DNA of 64,000 nucleotides from Bacteroidales bacterium 6E (GTDB taxonomy: Bacteria > Bacteroidota > Bacteroidia > Bacteroidales > Prolixibacteraceae), in assembly GCA_001270045.2 (NCBI GenBank), contig DF970690.1, forward strand, positions 282,369 through 346,368, read 5' to 3'. Below are positions 45,895 through 53,665 of this stretch, piece by piece; the first letter of the stretch is position 1; each line of letters opens with the position of its first letter. A program made the position numbers and the translations under genes. The notes below the pieces were generated by a model that saw only the letters and a list, made by a program, of their open reading frames with translations, was not told the DNA's origin and did not search any database.

Positions 45895-46992
45895 CTACAG
45901 CCACTTTCGTTTCCTGAAGATGAGCAGCATCATCACCAGCAAGGCAAACATGATCATCAAGACTGCGGGATAGCCAAATTTCCACTGGAGTTCGGGCATA
46001 TGGGCAAAATTCATCCCATACACACCCGCTATGAACGACAATGGTATAAAGATGGCCGTTACCACGGTGAGTGTTTTCATCACCTGGTTCAGCCGGTGCC
46101 CCTGGACCGAAAAGAAAAGGTTCGATTTGCTCTCGAGCGAGGCTGAGATCATGTCGCAGTTGTCGAGCAATGTCAGGCAAAGGTCCTTGATCTCCAGGTA
46201 ATATTTCAGGTGCCGCTTTTCCATCCATTTGTTTTCGACACGTTCGAGCTGTGCCACAAACTCCTTGACAGGCAAAATGGATTTCCGGATGATGTGCACA
46301 TACTTCTTGTTTCGCTCGATCATGGCCAGCACATCGGGCGATGGATCGGCAACGGCACCCAGGAAATTCAGCTGTTCCACCTGGTCATCCAATTTTTGCA
46401 GGGTCTTGAAGTAATTGTCGAGGATGGCTTCAAGCATCGTGAACAGCAGGTAGTCGGCACCCCGTTCCCTGATTATTCCCATATTCTGGCGCAACCTGAC
46501 CCGCAAGTGTTCGAAATGGTCCGATTTCTTCTCCTGAAAAGAGATCAGGTAATTCTTGCCCCACACGAAACTGATCTGTTCGGTGTGCATGTCGGCCGAC
46601 GCCGGGATGGTAGATTTGATGGTCAGGAAACAATAGTGTTCAAACTCCTGGAACTTGGGCCGCTGTTGCACGTCGAGAATGTCCTGGATCACCAGTCCGT
46701 GTATATCCTGCTTCCGGCAAATTGACGCAATCAGTTCGGGATTTCCCAAACCATGTACATTGAGCCAGTAATGGTAATGGTTTCCCTGATATTGGGGCAC
46801 GGCATCAGCAGTGAGGTGCAACTCCTCGTTCACCTCCACCGAATTGTACCTGAACTGTTGGATATCGACGACTGCAGTGCGGGGTTCACCCGTAAAGATG
46901 AACTTCCCGGGATCGGTCTTTTTCCGGTTCAGCAATTGGAATTCTCGCATGACAAACAGATTTTGGTTCAACGGAAACGAAGGTTGGGCCAT
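45895..46992 (-). CDS. corA: CorA family magnesium/cobalt transporter
   Basis: Pentameric Mg2+ channel of the inner membrane. 365 residues: a long cytoplasmic funnel (residues to about 305) and two C-terminal membrane helices, the first ending in the selectivity signature YGMNF and the second closed by a basic tail RKRKWL. The acidic loop between them (HMPELQW) corresponds to the periplasmic MPEL motif. An alternative start is the ATG at 46950. Convergent with, and almost touching, the response regulator gene. Confidence 0.95.
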   Translation of the reverse strand: MAQPSFPLNQNLFVMREFQLLNRKKTDPGKFIFTGEPRTAVVDIQQFRYNSVEVNEELHLTADAVPQYQGNHYHYWLNVHGLGNPELIASICRKQDIHGLVIQDILDVQQRPKFQEFEHYCFLTIKSTIPASADMHTEQISFVWGKNYLISFQEKKSDHFEHLRVRLRQNMGIIRERGADYLLFTMLEAILDNYFKTLQKLDDQVEQLNFLGAVADPSPDVLAMIERNKKYVHIIRKSILPVKEFVAQLERVENKWMEKRHLKYYLEIKDLCLTLLDNCDMISASLESKSNLFFSVQGHRLNQVMKTLTVVTAIFIPLSFIAGVYGMNFAHMPELQWKFGYPAVLMIMFALLVMMLLIFRKRKWL

Positions 46993-47099
46993 ATCACGAG
47001 AGCCCAGCCTTGTTCCGCTTTAAATTTACAAAATTCTGCCGAAGAAGGCGAATTTCCGTCAGGGGGAGGTAACAATCAAATCAGGGGATTGATGACGGG

Positions 47100-47507
47100 T
47101 TATTTTGCCTGAAGGCCGGAAGGCTGGAAATCAGGGATCACGCCGGTGATACACGACAACAGCTCCTTCTTCAGGAAAGGTTTCAAAAGCAGTTCACATT
47201 GCATGGACTGTATATCGGGAGAGAACTCCCTCACGTTCGAAAAATGCATCATCAGGATGACGGGGGTCCGGTGATGGAAATGCTGTTCGCGCAAAAGCTC
47301 CAGACGCTCCATCAATTGCAGGTCGAGCCAGTTCACGGCCATCATGACCAGGTCGACAGGTGTGCTATGCAAAATCTTTTCCCCTTGCTGGAGGCCATAT
47401 GCCCCCGCAATCTCAAAGCCTTCAGATTCCAGTAACGAAATGATCCGGCTGCGGCAGTCCGCGTCATTCTCCAAAATAAAGACGCGCTTACCCACAGAAA
47501 TGTCCAT
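47100..47507 (-). CDS. Degenerate receiver-domain protein (phosphoacceptor Asp replaced)
   Basis: 135 residues with the size and strand pattern of a CheY-like receiver (VFILENDADCR, EGFEIAGAYG, PVILMMHFSN, LLLKPFLKKELL). The position of the phosphorylated Asp is Ala57 (VDLVMMAVNW) and the N-terminal acidic cluster is reduced to E13-N-D15. The Lys (K109) persists. Such pseudo-receivers do not accept phosphate but can bind partners. No output domain. The ATG at 47507 is the first in frame. Its neighbours are corA and the Rnk-like gene; no operon is evident. Confidence 0.7.
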   Translation of the reverse strand: MDISVGKRVFILENDADCRSRIISLLESEGFEIAGAYGLQQGEKILHSTPVDLVMMAVNWLDLQLMERLELLREQHFHHRTPVILMMHFSNVREFSPDIQSMQCELLLKPFLKKELLSCITGVIPDFQPSGLQAK

Positions 47508-47817
47508 ACAAATCCAGATTGGTTTTAAAAATCAAAAAAAATCAGTCCATACAAGCTGCAATATATGTATTTTTTCGAATATCCACACGTTTTCTTTCGA
47601 AAAATCCGAATGACTGCAAGGCATTTCAGCCATATGATCATAATTTATGGATATGAAAGGCAGCTGAACTTCCATCAATTTTTACAAACATGCGACTGCG
47701 TCGTCAGTAACAATCAAATACAAAGTGACGCAACCACCTTGCATATGTTCGTTATTAAAGAATAATTCCATACCTTTGTGCGATTTATTTGCAACAATCA
47801 TAAATAAAGAATAAATC
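47508..47817. other. Divergent intergenic region
   Basis: About 310 A+T-rich bases between the degenerate receiver (leftward) and the Rnk/GreA-C gene (rightward). Apart from the rightward TACCTTTG box nothing recognisable. Confidence 0.45.
47747..47778 (+). promoter_or_regulatory. Promoter of the Rnk/GreA-C gene
   Basis: TACCTTTG at 47771-47778 is a perfect TAnnTTTG box. A TTCG about 20 bases upstream (47747-47750) could serve as the -33 element. The start codon is 39 bases downstream. Confidence 0.55.
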
Positions 47818-48228
47818 ATGAGCAGAATCATTTTAAGCAGAGTCGATTTTGCACGGATCAAGAGAAGCATCAGCGAGGCCCGGCAAAACAAGACTGTCAG
47901 TGCGGCCGAACTTGACCGCCTGTCTAATGAGATCGAAGGCGCGACCATCGTCGAGCCCACCGAAATCCCCTCGGACGTGGTCACCATGAATTCCATCGTC
48001 AGCATCAGCTTCCCGAAGGCGAAGAAGGATGTCGAATTCCAGATCGTATACCCCCATGAAGCCAGCCTGAAGGACAACAAGATTTCCATCCTGTCGCCCG
48101 TTGCCACGGCATTGATCGGCTACAAGGAGGGCGACGAGATCGAATGGATCGTTCCGGCCGGACTCACCACCATCAAAATCAGCAAAATAATTTACCAGCC
48201 TGAAGCTGCGGGAGAATTCGATTTATAA
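47818..48228 (+). CDS. GreA/GreB C-terminal domain protein, Rnk-like
   Basis: 136 residues. The N-terminal ~45 residues are helical and basic (ARIKRSISEARQNKT). The C-terminal FKBP-like GreA/GreB domain (about 50-136) shows VVTMNSIVSISF, KDNKISILSPVATALIGYKEGDEIEW and a final strand, as in Rnk and Gre factors. Without the long Gre coiled-coil with its acidic tip it cannot stimulate transcript cleavage in the classical way. Rnk binds RNA polymerase and competes with Gre factors. Cytoplasmic; two strong palindromes follow. Confidence 0.85.
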   Translation: MSRIILSRVDFARIKRSISEARQNKTVSAAELDRLSNEIEGATIVEPTEIPSDVVTMNSIVSISFPKAKKDVEFQIVYPHEASLKDNKISILSPVATALIGYKEGDEIEWIVPAGLTTIKISKIIYQPEAAGEFDL

Positions 48229-48244
48229 AAGGCTTCGCCAATAT

Positions 48245-48270
48245 TTAAGGCGGCTCCGCCGCCTTAAAAA
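48245..48270 (+). terminator. Hairpin after the Rnk-like gene (GGCGG..CCGCC type)
   Basis: TTAAGGCGG (48245-48253) pairs with CCGCCTTAA (48258-48266), followed by an A-run rather than a T-run on this strand. It belongs to the family of intergenic hairpins with a GGCT-N-C-GCC-like core found at 52.2, 53.4 and 55.4 kb. Confidence 0.55.
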
Positions 48271-48284
48271 AGGTTATTATTGAA

Positions 48285-48317
48285 TTTAGGAGGTTTGCCG
48301 ATGGCAAACCTCCTAAA
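48285..48317. repeat. Perfect palindrome of the GGTTTGCC..GGCAAACC family
   Basis: 15-base arms TTTAGGAGGTTTGCC and its complement around the loop GAT, ending 18 bases before the femAB-type start codon. A near-identical core sits at 53479-53515 and a relative at 49470-49500. Confidence 0.7.
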
Positions 48318-48335
48318 TTATTATCTATTGTATCC

Positions 48336-49445
48336 ATGTTAAATGACATCCACATCAAAGAAACCCAATACCTGTTTGCCACACCGATCGTGCAGCAAAC
48401 CGCCTATTGGTCATCCGTAAAATCACGGCTGGGCAATTCGACTCTGGCCGTCAATTTCAAGGTGAGGCATGACAGCCTGTATTCCGGGGACCTGGTGAAC
48501 GACACTGTCGAATCCGATATCCTGGTCACCGTGCAGCGCATCGACAACCGGCACTCGATTGCCTATGTGCCGTATGGTCCCGAAATCGAGCCTGACGAGG
48601 AAGCCAGGGGCGCTTTCCTCGAAGAACTGTCGGAAGTGCTGCGCGAATTCCTGCCCCGCGATTGCATCATGATCCGCTACGACCTCCATTGGGAATCGTT
48701 TTGGGCACATGACCACGACGGGGACATGTCACCCGTGGAACCCTCGGTGGCCAGCCAGGAGATGCGGCTCAACATCAACACGGTGAACTGGAACTTCAGG
48801 AAACCACACCACAACATCCTGCCTACCAACACCATCTTTGTCGACCTCACCGACGCCCCCGACCAGATCCTGGCGCGGATGAAACCCAAAACACGGTATA
48901 ACATAGGGTTGTCGCAACGCAAGGGAGTGCAGGTCAGGTTTCTGCACCCCGACGAGATCCTGGTGTGGTACAACCTGTACCGGGAGACAGCCCATCGCAA
49001 CAACCTGTTTGTAAACGACCTTAACTATTTCGAGACGGTGCTGACCACCAATGCCAGACAATCGAGCTCCCCGGCCGAGGTATTCCTGTTGGTGGCCGAG
49101 CATGAAGGAGAGCCGCTGGCGGCCATGTTCCAGACCATCACCAGCCACCGGAGCTCATACCTATACGGCGCCTCTTCATCGGAAAAACGCAACCTTATGG
49201 CTCCCTATGCCCTTCAGTGGCAGGCCATCCTGAACGCCAGGGAAAGGGGATGCACCGAATACGACATGTTTGGGATATCCCCGGGCCCCGACCCTTCCCA
49301 CCCTATGTACGGGCTCTACCAGTTCAAGTCGGGCTTCGGCGGACAAATCTACCGTAGCATGGGTTGTTGGGATTACCCCCTCGACGAGGAAAAATACCAG
49401 GTGTTCCGGTCACTTGAAATGAATGCCAGGGGATTTCACAATTAG
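48336..49445 (+). CDS. FemAB/FemX-type peptidyltransferase (GNAT fold)
   Basis: 369 residues with the double-GNAT fold of FemAB-family transferases, which use aminoacyl-tRNA or acyl donors to modify lipid II, peptidoglycan or other acceptors. Recognisable are ARMKPKTRYNIGLSQRKGV (about residues 179-197), the segment LYRETAHRNNLFV, and, near the end, FGISPGPDPSHPMYGLYQFKSGFGG, which is the characteristic C-terminal motif. A soluble cytoplasmic protein acting at the membrane. A tRNA-dependent cross-bridge is unusual in Gram-negatives, so a different substrate is possible. Located between palindromic repeats. Confidence 0.85.
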   Translation: MLNDIHIKETQYLFATPIVQQTAYWSSVKSRLGNSTLAVNFKVRHDSLYSGDLVNDTVESDILVTVQRIDNRHSIAYVPYGPEIEPDEEARGAFLEELSEVLREFLPRDCIMIRYDLHWESFWAHDHDGDMSPVEPSVASQEMRLNINTVNWNFRKPHHNILPTNTIFVDLTDAPDQILARMKPKTRYNIGLSQRKGVQVRFLHPDEILVWYNLYRETAHRNNLFVNDLNYFETVLTTNARQSSSPAEVFLLVAEHEGEPLAAMFQTITSHRSSYLYGASSSEKRNLMAPYALQWQAILNARERGCTEYDMFGISPGPDPSHPMYGLYQFKSGFGGQIYRSMGCWDYPLDEEKYQVFRSLEMNARGFHN

Positions 49446-49469
49446 TGCGATCTGGTCGCAAAAAAAAAG

Positions 49470-49500
49470 TTTTACCGGTTGCCGGCGGCAACCGATAAAA
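49470..49500. terminator. Hairpin between femAB-type gene and TPR gene
   Basis: 14-base arms (49470-49483 and 49487-49500) pair with one wobble around GGC, with A/T runs on both sides, between convergent genes. Core CGGTTGCC..GGCAACCG relates it to the GGTTTGCC family. Confidence 0.65.
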
Positions 49501-49504
49501 TATA

Positions 49505-49556
49505 AAAGGATGACATCCTTTCCGATGACGTATGCAACGAGAGGATGTCATCCTTA
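49505..49556. repeat. Palindromic element A (AGGATGACATC..GATGTCATCC), copy 1
   Basis: Arms 49506-49519 and 49542-49555 are perfect complements; each arm is itself nearly palindromic. The ~22-base spacer CCGATGACGTATGCAACGAG is almost the same as in copy 2 (58686-58738). This indicates a shared origin rather than two independent terminators. Confidence 0.7.
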
Positions 49557-49559
49557 AAT

Positions 49560-51074
49560 TTACTTGGCCGACATCAAGGCAGTTTCATATGATTTCAGCC
49601 ATTCATTCGCCCTTTTTGACATCTGTGTTTCGCACACATTGGTAAACTTGAAGTCAGCCACCTGGCTTAATACCTCCCTGGCCTCTTCATACCTTTCCAG
49701 CTTGTGGTAAGCCACACCCAGATGATATTTGACGAAGATGTTGTTCACATCCGATTTGCTGAAGCTTGCAAGAGCCCTTTCGTAATGCCCCTGTTCACTG
49801 TACATCAAGCCTTCCAGAAAATTATGCGCTTCATTCCTGTTGGATTTCATTTCAGGACTGATGGTTTGGGCATATTTTTCAATTACCTGGCTGGCCTTTT
49901 CATAGTCCTTATCCTGAATGGCACGGAATCCCTCTATAAAGGCGATATTGGCCTCTATGGCATTTTCACCGGGAACCCTCGATTCCATGACAAATTCATG
50001 CCCCAGACTATTACAGGCATTCAGTGATTTGTCGGGCGAGGCATAAATTCCGTGGGTAATGGAAATAAAGGTGCAGCAGAAATAACAATTGTCATTTTGG
50101 CCTTCCAGCGGCATCCTTCTGTGATTCCCCTTTTCCCCGGTGCTGGCTACCTCTTCGGCAATGGTTCCTATGCCATTTCCGGGATAAAGGTATGAAATCA
50201 CGCCGGCATTGGGTCCTGAAGAACCATACCCCTGGCTGGCCAGTTCCGAAGCAGCCCTGAAATCGGCACGTGCATCCTCAAACAATCCGAGATATGTATT
50301 GACATACCCCCTTTTCGACAAGGCGACAGCATTTTCGGGTTCCAGTCTTATGGCCTTCGAGTAGTCATTTTTTGCGTCCTGCAGATTCAGGAAAGCCCTC
50401 TGGACATCTCCTTTGGCGATATAGGCCGAGGCTTCATCAGGCCTGAGTTCCACGAATTTCTCCATGTACTTCTCAGCCAGTGAAAAGTCGGTGGGTTCAT
50501 TCAGCAACCAAGATGCGGCCAATGAACGGTACCCCAGGGGTGAAGCCGGTTCGACCCGGATGGCCTCGAAGGCCAGGTCCCTGAATTTATTGATATCGCC
50601 CCTTTGCTGATATTCACCAGCAAGGACCAGCAGTGCACGGGCACTCCCGGGCTGCAGTTCAACCAGCCGTTTGGCCAGTTGGAAACGCTTATCAGGGTTG
50701 TTGTCCAGATATGTCTGTTCCATGTCTATCAAGATCCTTTCCCCTTCGGTGGCATTGTTTCTGAAACTTACGGCCTTTTTGAAGCTGGATTCACGTTCGG
50801 CAGCCGTTTCGGCGGTCATGGCCTTGTAGAGCCAGGCGGTAGCATACTGTGCATCTTTTTGCAGGGCTTTCTCAAAATAATAAATGGCATCACCTGTGCG
50901 ACCCATTTCAAAGGCTTCGCGCCCTTGCTCAAACAGCTGGACTGCCTCGGGCTTTGCATTGGATTCCGGACATTCAGACCGGTTTAAACCCGCTCCCAAG
51001 TTAGCCAGTGGAAAAATCAACCATACGAATAAAGCCAATAATGTGGGCAGAAAAATTCTTTTCATTGATTTCAT
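49560..51074 (-). CDS. Exported TPR-repeat protein with a Cys-rich insert
   Basis: 504 residues: a signal peptide (RIFLPTLLALFVWLIFPLANLG), then roughly eight to nine tetratricopeptide repeats (for example DAIYYFEKALQKDAQYATAWLYKA and RAFLNLQDAKNDYSKAIRLEPENA, each shown in part). Between the repeats, about residues 315-365, lies an insert with NDNCYFCCTFISIT and a Cys in LNACNSLGHE. TPR arrays bind proteins; the Cys-rich insert is unlike standard TPRs and could bind a metal or form disulfides. Periplasmic by the signal. Partner unknown; monocistronic between convergent and divergent neighbours. Confidence 0.78.
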   Translation of the reverse strand: MKSMKRIFLPTLLALFVWLIFPLANLGAGLNRSECPESNAKPEAVQLFEQGREAFEMGRTGDAIYYFEKALQKDAQYATAWLYKAMTAETAAERESSFKKAVSFRNNATEGERILIDMEQTYLDNNPDKRFQLAKRLVELQPGSARALLVLAGEYQQRGDINKFRDLAFEAIRVEPASPLGYRSLAASWLLNEPTDFSLAEKYMEKFVELRPDEASAYIAKGDVQRAFLNLQDAKNDYSKAIRLEPENAVALSKRGYVNTYLGLFEDARADFRAASELASQGYGSSGPNAGVISYLYPGNGIGTIAEEVASTGEKGNHRRMPLEGQNDNCYFCCTFISITHGIYASPDKSLNACNSLGHEFVMESRVPGENAIEANIAFIEGFRAIQDKDYEKASQVIEKYAQTISPEMKSNRNEAHNFLEGLMYSEQGHYERALASFSKSDVNNIFVKYHLGVAYHKLERYEEAREVLSQVADFKFTNVCETQMSKRANEWLKSYETALMSAK

Positions 51075-51525
51075 AACCTCACAAATTACGATCTTGTAAA
51101 CCTTTACCGGGAATACCGTTCAGTCAGCATCATTCATCAGGTTCCCCTGTAGCCAAACAGAACCGACAAATTTCCACCGCCTCGGCGGCTGCGCTTCTTA
51201 TGACTGACCGTAAAGCAGAACATTGATCTTTGCTAAATCCGGCGAATTCTGGCTGAAGCATTTCAGGGTGTGTCAAAAAACATGTTGAATTTTATATTTC
51301 CATGGCATGATTACACCGGTTTAGGCAGGGTAAATTTCGTGAAAATCAGGATGGGAGGCATAGCAAGATTGTTGTGCCGGCTTGCACTTATGTACTTTCC
51401 ATTGCAATATTGTTGCGCGTAAAAAACCGGCACCCATTGGTGACGGTGCGACAAAATCCAAATTCCATCCTTCGATCTCCGGTGGACTTCCCGCATTCCT
51501 TCAAAATCGCTTGGGAACCCGGGGC
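51075..51525. other. Gene-free stretch between TPR gene and truncated AraC gene
   Basis: About 450 bases with no supported gene. It holds a short GC hairpin near 51175-51190 (ACCGCC..GGCGG). The right part directly downstream (minus strand) of the truncated AraC gene may be the decayed remainder of its 3' end, although no frame could be matched to a family. Confidence 0.4.
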
Positions 51526-52068
51526 CTATAAGTAACCCAGAGTGTGCCGCGGTGCCATCCAGGCTAAATTTCCCTGCCTTTTGACCCGGTTGACCAACAT
51601 GCCATACTCTGCCCAGGTCAAGAGTAAAAGCGTGACAACGAAAGGCAAAACCCACCAATGCCCGATCCTTCTGGCCCTCTCTTCAAGAATGGTTTTCGCT
51701 GGATCAACACGGCGAGGAACATTTTTGGGCTCGGGCATTTTGGTTTCCCCTGGAGGGAATCCGTATTTTTCGTGGAAACACTTGTTAAAATATGCAGGAC
51801 TTCCAAAACCCACCCGATAGGCAATTTCGGAGACGGTCAGCCCTGGTTGCCTTAACAGCTCCAGTGCCTTGTTCAGCCTGAACTCACGGATAAACTGGCT
51901 GGCGGTTTTTTGCGTTGTGGTCTTGATCCTGAAATATAGCCGCGAACGGCTCATCCCCGATTTCTCGGCCAGTTCGCTCACGCCAAAATCCTCGTCGCCC
52001 AGGTTGGCCTCCACAATGGAAGTCAGGCGATCCAGAAAGATTGCTTCATTGCCTGCTACATAGCGCAT
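51526..52068 (-). CDS. AraC-type DNA-binding protein with C-terminal membrane segment, probably truncated
   Basis: 180 residues in unusual order: an N-terminal AraC helix-turn-helix pair (VSELAEKSGMSRSRLYFRIK and VSEIAYRVGFGSPAYFNKCFH, in part), a Pro/Arg-rich linker, then one membrane segment (WWVLPFVVTLLLLTWAEYGML) and a 20-residue tail. Relatives I know as a type carry a large periplasmic TolB/TPR sensor after the membrane helix, which is missing here. Either it is a short membrane-tethered regulator or the 3' part has been lost. It is divergent from the DUF5009 gene. I favour a remnant that may still bind DNA. Confidence 0.65.
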   Translation of the reverse strand: MRYVAGNEAIFLDRLTSIVEANLGDEDFGVSELAEKSGMSRSRLYFRIKTTTQKTASQFIREFRLNKALELLRQPGLTVSEIAYRVGFGSPAYFNKCFHEKYGFPPGETKMPEPKNVPRRVDPAKTILEERARRIGHWWVLPFVVTLLLLTWAEYGMLVNRVKRQGNLAWMAPRHTLGYL

Positions 52069-52167
52069 GTTTTTTGGCAGCTGATATCTTCTGATTTCCT
52101 ATGGAAGTTACGGAATTTCCGACTGAAACGCAATGGCTTGGGGAGTAAGGGAATAAGGAGTTTATTC

Positions 52168-52196
52168 TTTTTCAGGCGGCTCTGCCGCCTGAAAAA
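52168..52196. repeat. Palindrome of the GGCGGC..GCCGCC family in a divergent promoter region
   Basis: Perfect 13-base arms TTTTTCAGGCGGC and its complement around TCT. It sits between two divergently transcribed genes, where a terminator makes no sense, so it is better seen as a repeat element. Confidence 0.6.
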
Positions 52197-52232
52197 AATA
52201 TATATTAGTGGGCGTAAACCAATAATGTACTT

Positions 52233-53432
52233 ATGAACACCACCGAGACCAGCAAAACCCGGATCCTGGCGATCGATATCATGCGGGGACTGACCTTGTT
52301 CCTGATGCTTTTCGTGAATGATTTATACGAGCCGGGGGTTCCCGGATGGATGGTCCATACCAAGGCCGACTTTGACGGCATGGGGCTGGCCGACTGGGTG
52401 TTCCCGGGATTCCTGTTCATGGTGGGACTTTCCATTCCCTACGCCATCCATGCCCGACGGAAGAAAGGCGATAACACCCGGCAAATCCTTATGCATATTA
52501 TGGGCCGTACCGTCAGCCTGCTCATCATCGGTGTCCTGATGGTCAATATCAGACGCCTCAATCCCGAACTGAGCGGCATTTCCAGAAACCTGTGGGCGCT
52601 CCTGGTGTATGTGAGCATATTCCTCATCTGGAACCAGTACAAACGGGCCAAACTGCCAAAATGGGTGCCCTGGGCTTTACAAATTGCCGGGATTGCCGGG
52701 ATAGTGGCACTTGCAGCCATTTTCAAAGCTGGCACAGCCGAAGATCCCAGCTGGATCCAACCCAGCTGGTGGGGCATACTGGGAACCATTGGCTGGGGTT
52801 ATCTCACGGCATCGCTCACCTACCTGCTTGTACGCGGAAACCTGCTGTATGCCGCCCTGGCATGGATGGCCTTTATCGGGCTCAACATCCTTTCGCAGGC
52901 CGGCATGACCGGTTTTCTCGACTTCCTGAAGCCGGTCTTTTCGGTGATCATCAGCGGCAACACCCCTTCCATTGTGCTGGCCGGACTGGTAGCCGGCATT
53001 TTCCTGAAGGAGAGTCCGGTGCCTGTCGAGCGGAAAATCTGGGTTTACCTGGTACTCGGGGCCATTGCCCTCCTGGTAGGCCTTACCCTTCGCAACTGGT
53101 TCATCATCTCAAAAATATACGGGACACCCAGCTGGACGATGATCTGCAACGGAATCAGCCTGTGGGTGTTTGCCCTCCTGCTGTTCACGGTCGACCTGAA
53201 AGGTAAATACCGCTGGGCTGGCTGGTTTAAGATCGCCGGACAGAATTCGCTCACCACCTACCTGGCACCCGACATCCTCTATTATTCCATCTGGATGTTG
53301 TCATTGCCCGTCTTCTTCTACAAACAGGACACCTCGCAGCTCCTGGCCGTCGCGGGATCGGTGGTATGGGCTTTCGCCATGATCGGCTTCGCCAACATGT
53401 TGTCGAAAATCAATATCCATTTGAAGTTGTAG
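52233..53432 (+). CDS. DUF5009 family membrane acyltransferase-like protein
   Basis: Polytopic inner-membrane protein, 399 residues with about 10-11 membrane segments. The start RILAIDIMRGLTLFLMLFVND and the following DWVFPGFLFMVGLSIP match the DUF5009 group, related to the heparan-alpha-glucosaminide N-acetyltransferase (HGSNAT)/NagX family, which moves acetyl groups from cytoplasmic acetyl-CoA to sugars outside. The conserved Asp-rich first helices are present. The substrate is unknown; nearby esterase and hydrolase genes fit glycan modification. Start ATG at 52233; flanked on both sides by palindromes. Confidence 0.83.
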   Translation: MNTTETSKTRILAIDIMRGLTLFLMLFVNDLYEPGVPGWMVHTKADFDGMGLADWVFPGFLFMVGLSIPYAIHARRKKGDNTRQILMHIMGRTVSLLIIGVLMVNIRRLNPELSGISRNLWALLVYVSIFLIWNQYKRAKLPKWVPWALQIAGIAGIVALAAIFKAGTAEDPSWIQPSWWGILGTIGWGYLTASLTYLLVRGNLLYAALAWMAFIGLNILSQAGMTGFLDFLKPVFSVIISGNTPSIVLAGLVAGIFLKESPVPVERKIWVYLVLGAIALLVGLTLRNWFIISKIYGTPSWTMICNGISLWVFALLLFTVDLKGKYRWAGWFKIAGQNSLTTYLAPDILYYSIWMLSLPVFFYKQDTSQLLAVAGSVVWAFAMIGFANMLSKINIHLKL

Positions 53433-53438
53433 AGGGTT

Positions 53439-53467
53439 CTTTTCAGACGGCTGCGCCGCCTGAAAAG
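53439..53467 (+). terminator. Hairpin after the DUF5009 gene (GACGGC..GCCGCC)
   Basis: 13-base arms (53439-53451 and 53455-53467) with one mismatch around TGC, seven bases after the stop. It is followed by A/T-rich DNA rather than a clean T-run, and belongs to the same hairpin family as 52168. Confidence 0.55.
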
Positions 53468-53478
53468 AATATACATTA

Positions 53479-53520
53479 GGTATAGGAGGTTTGCCGGCGG
53501 CAAACCTCCTATACCTTTTT
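53479..53520 (+). terminator. Perfect palindrome with T-run, GGTTTGCC family
   Basis: 17-base arms GGTATAGGAGGTTTGCC (53479-53495) and complement (53499-53515) around GGC, then CTTTTT. Works as a terminator on the plus strand, and shares its core with 48285-48317. Confidence 0.75.
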
Positions 53521-53550
53521 AATATTTTCAATGGGCAGTTGTGCTGTTTG

Positions 53551-53571
53551 TAAAAGTAATTATTACTTTTA
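53551..53571. promoter_or_regulatory. Palindromic operator-like site upstream of the carboxylesterase gene
   Basis: TAAAAGTAATTATTACTTTTA is a perfect 21-base dyad, 95 bases before the esterase start. Its A/T-rich, symmetrical form fits a dimeric repressor site; the regulator is unknown. Confidence 0.45.
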
Positions 53572-53665
53572 TCAGCATATTCCAATAATCATTAAACTGA
53601 TGATCAGCGAATCAGGTCACCAGACAAGACATTGAATATTACTAACACTCATTAAACCATATCCC

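Noticed and set aside
51311-51658. 115-residue minus-strand frame after the truncated AraC gene
   Set aside because: It starts inside the AraC gene in another frame, shows no family pattern, and may at best be decayed sequence.
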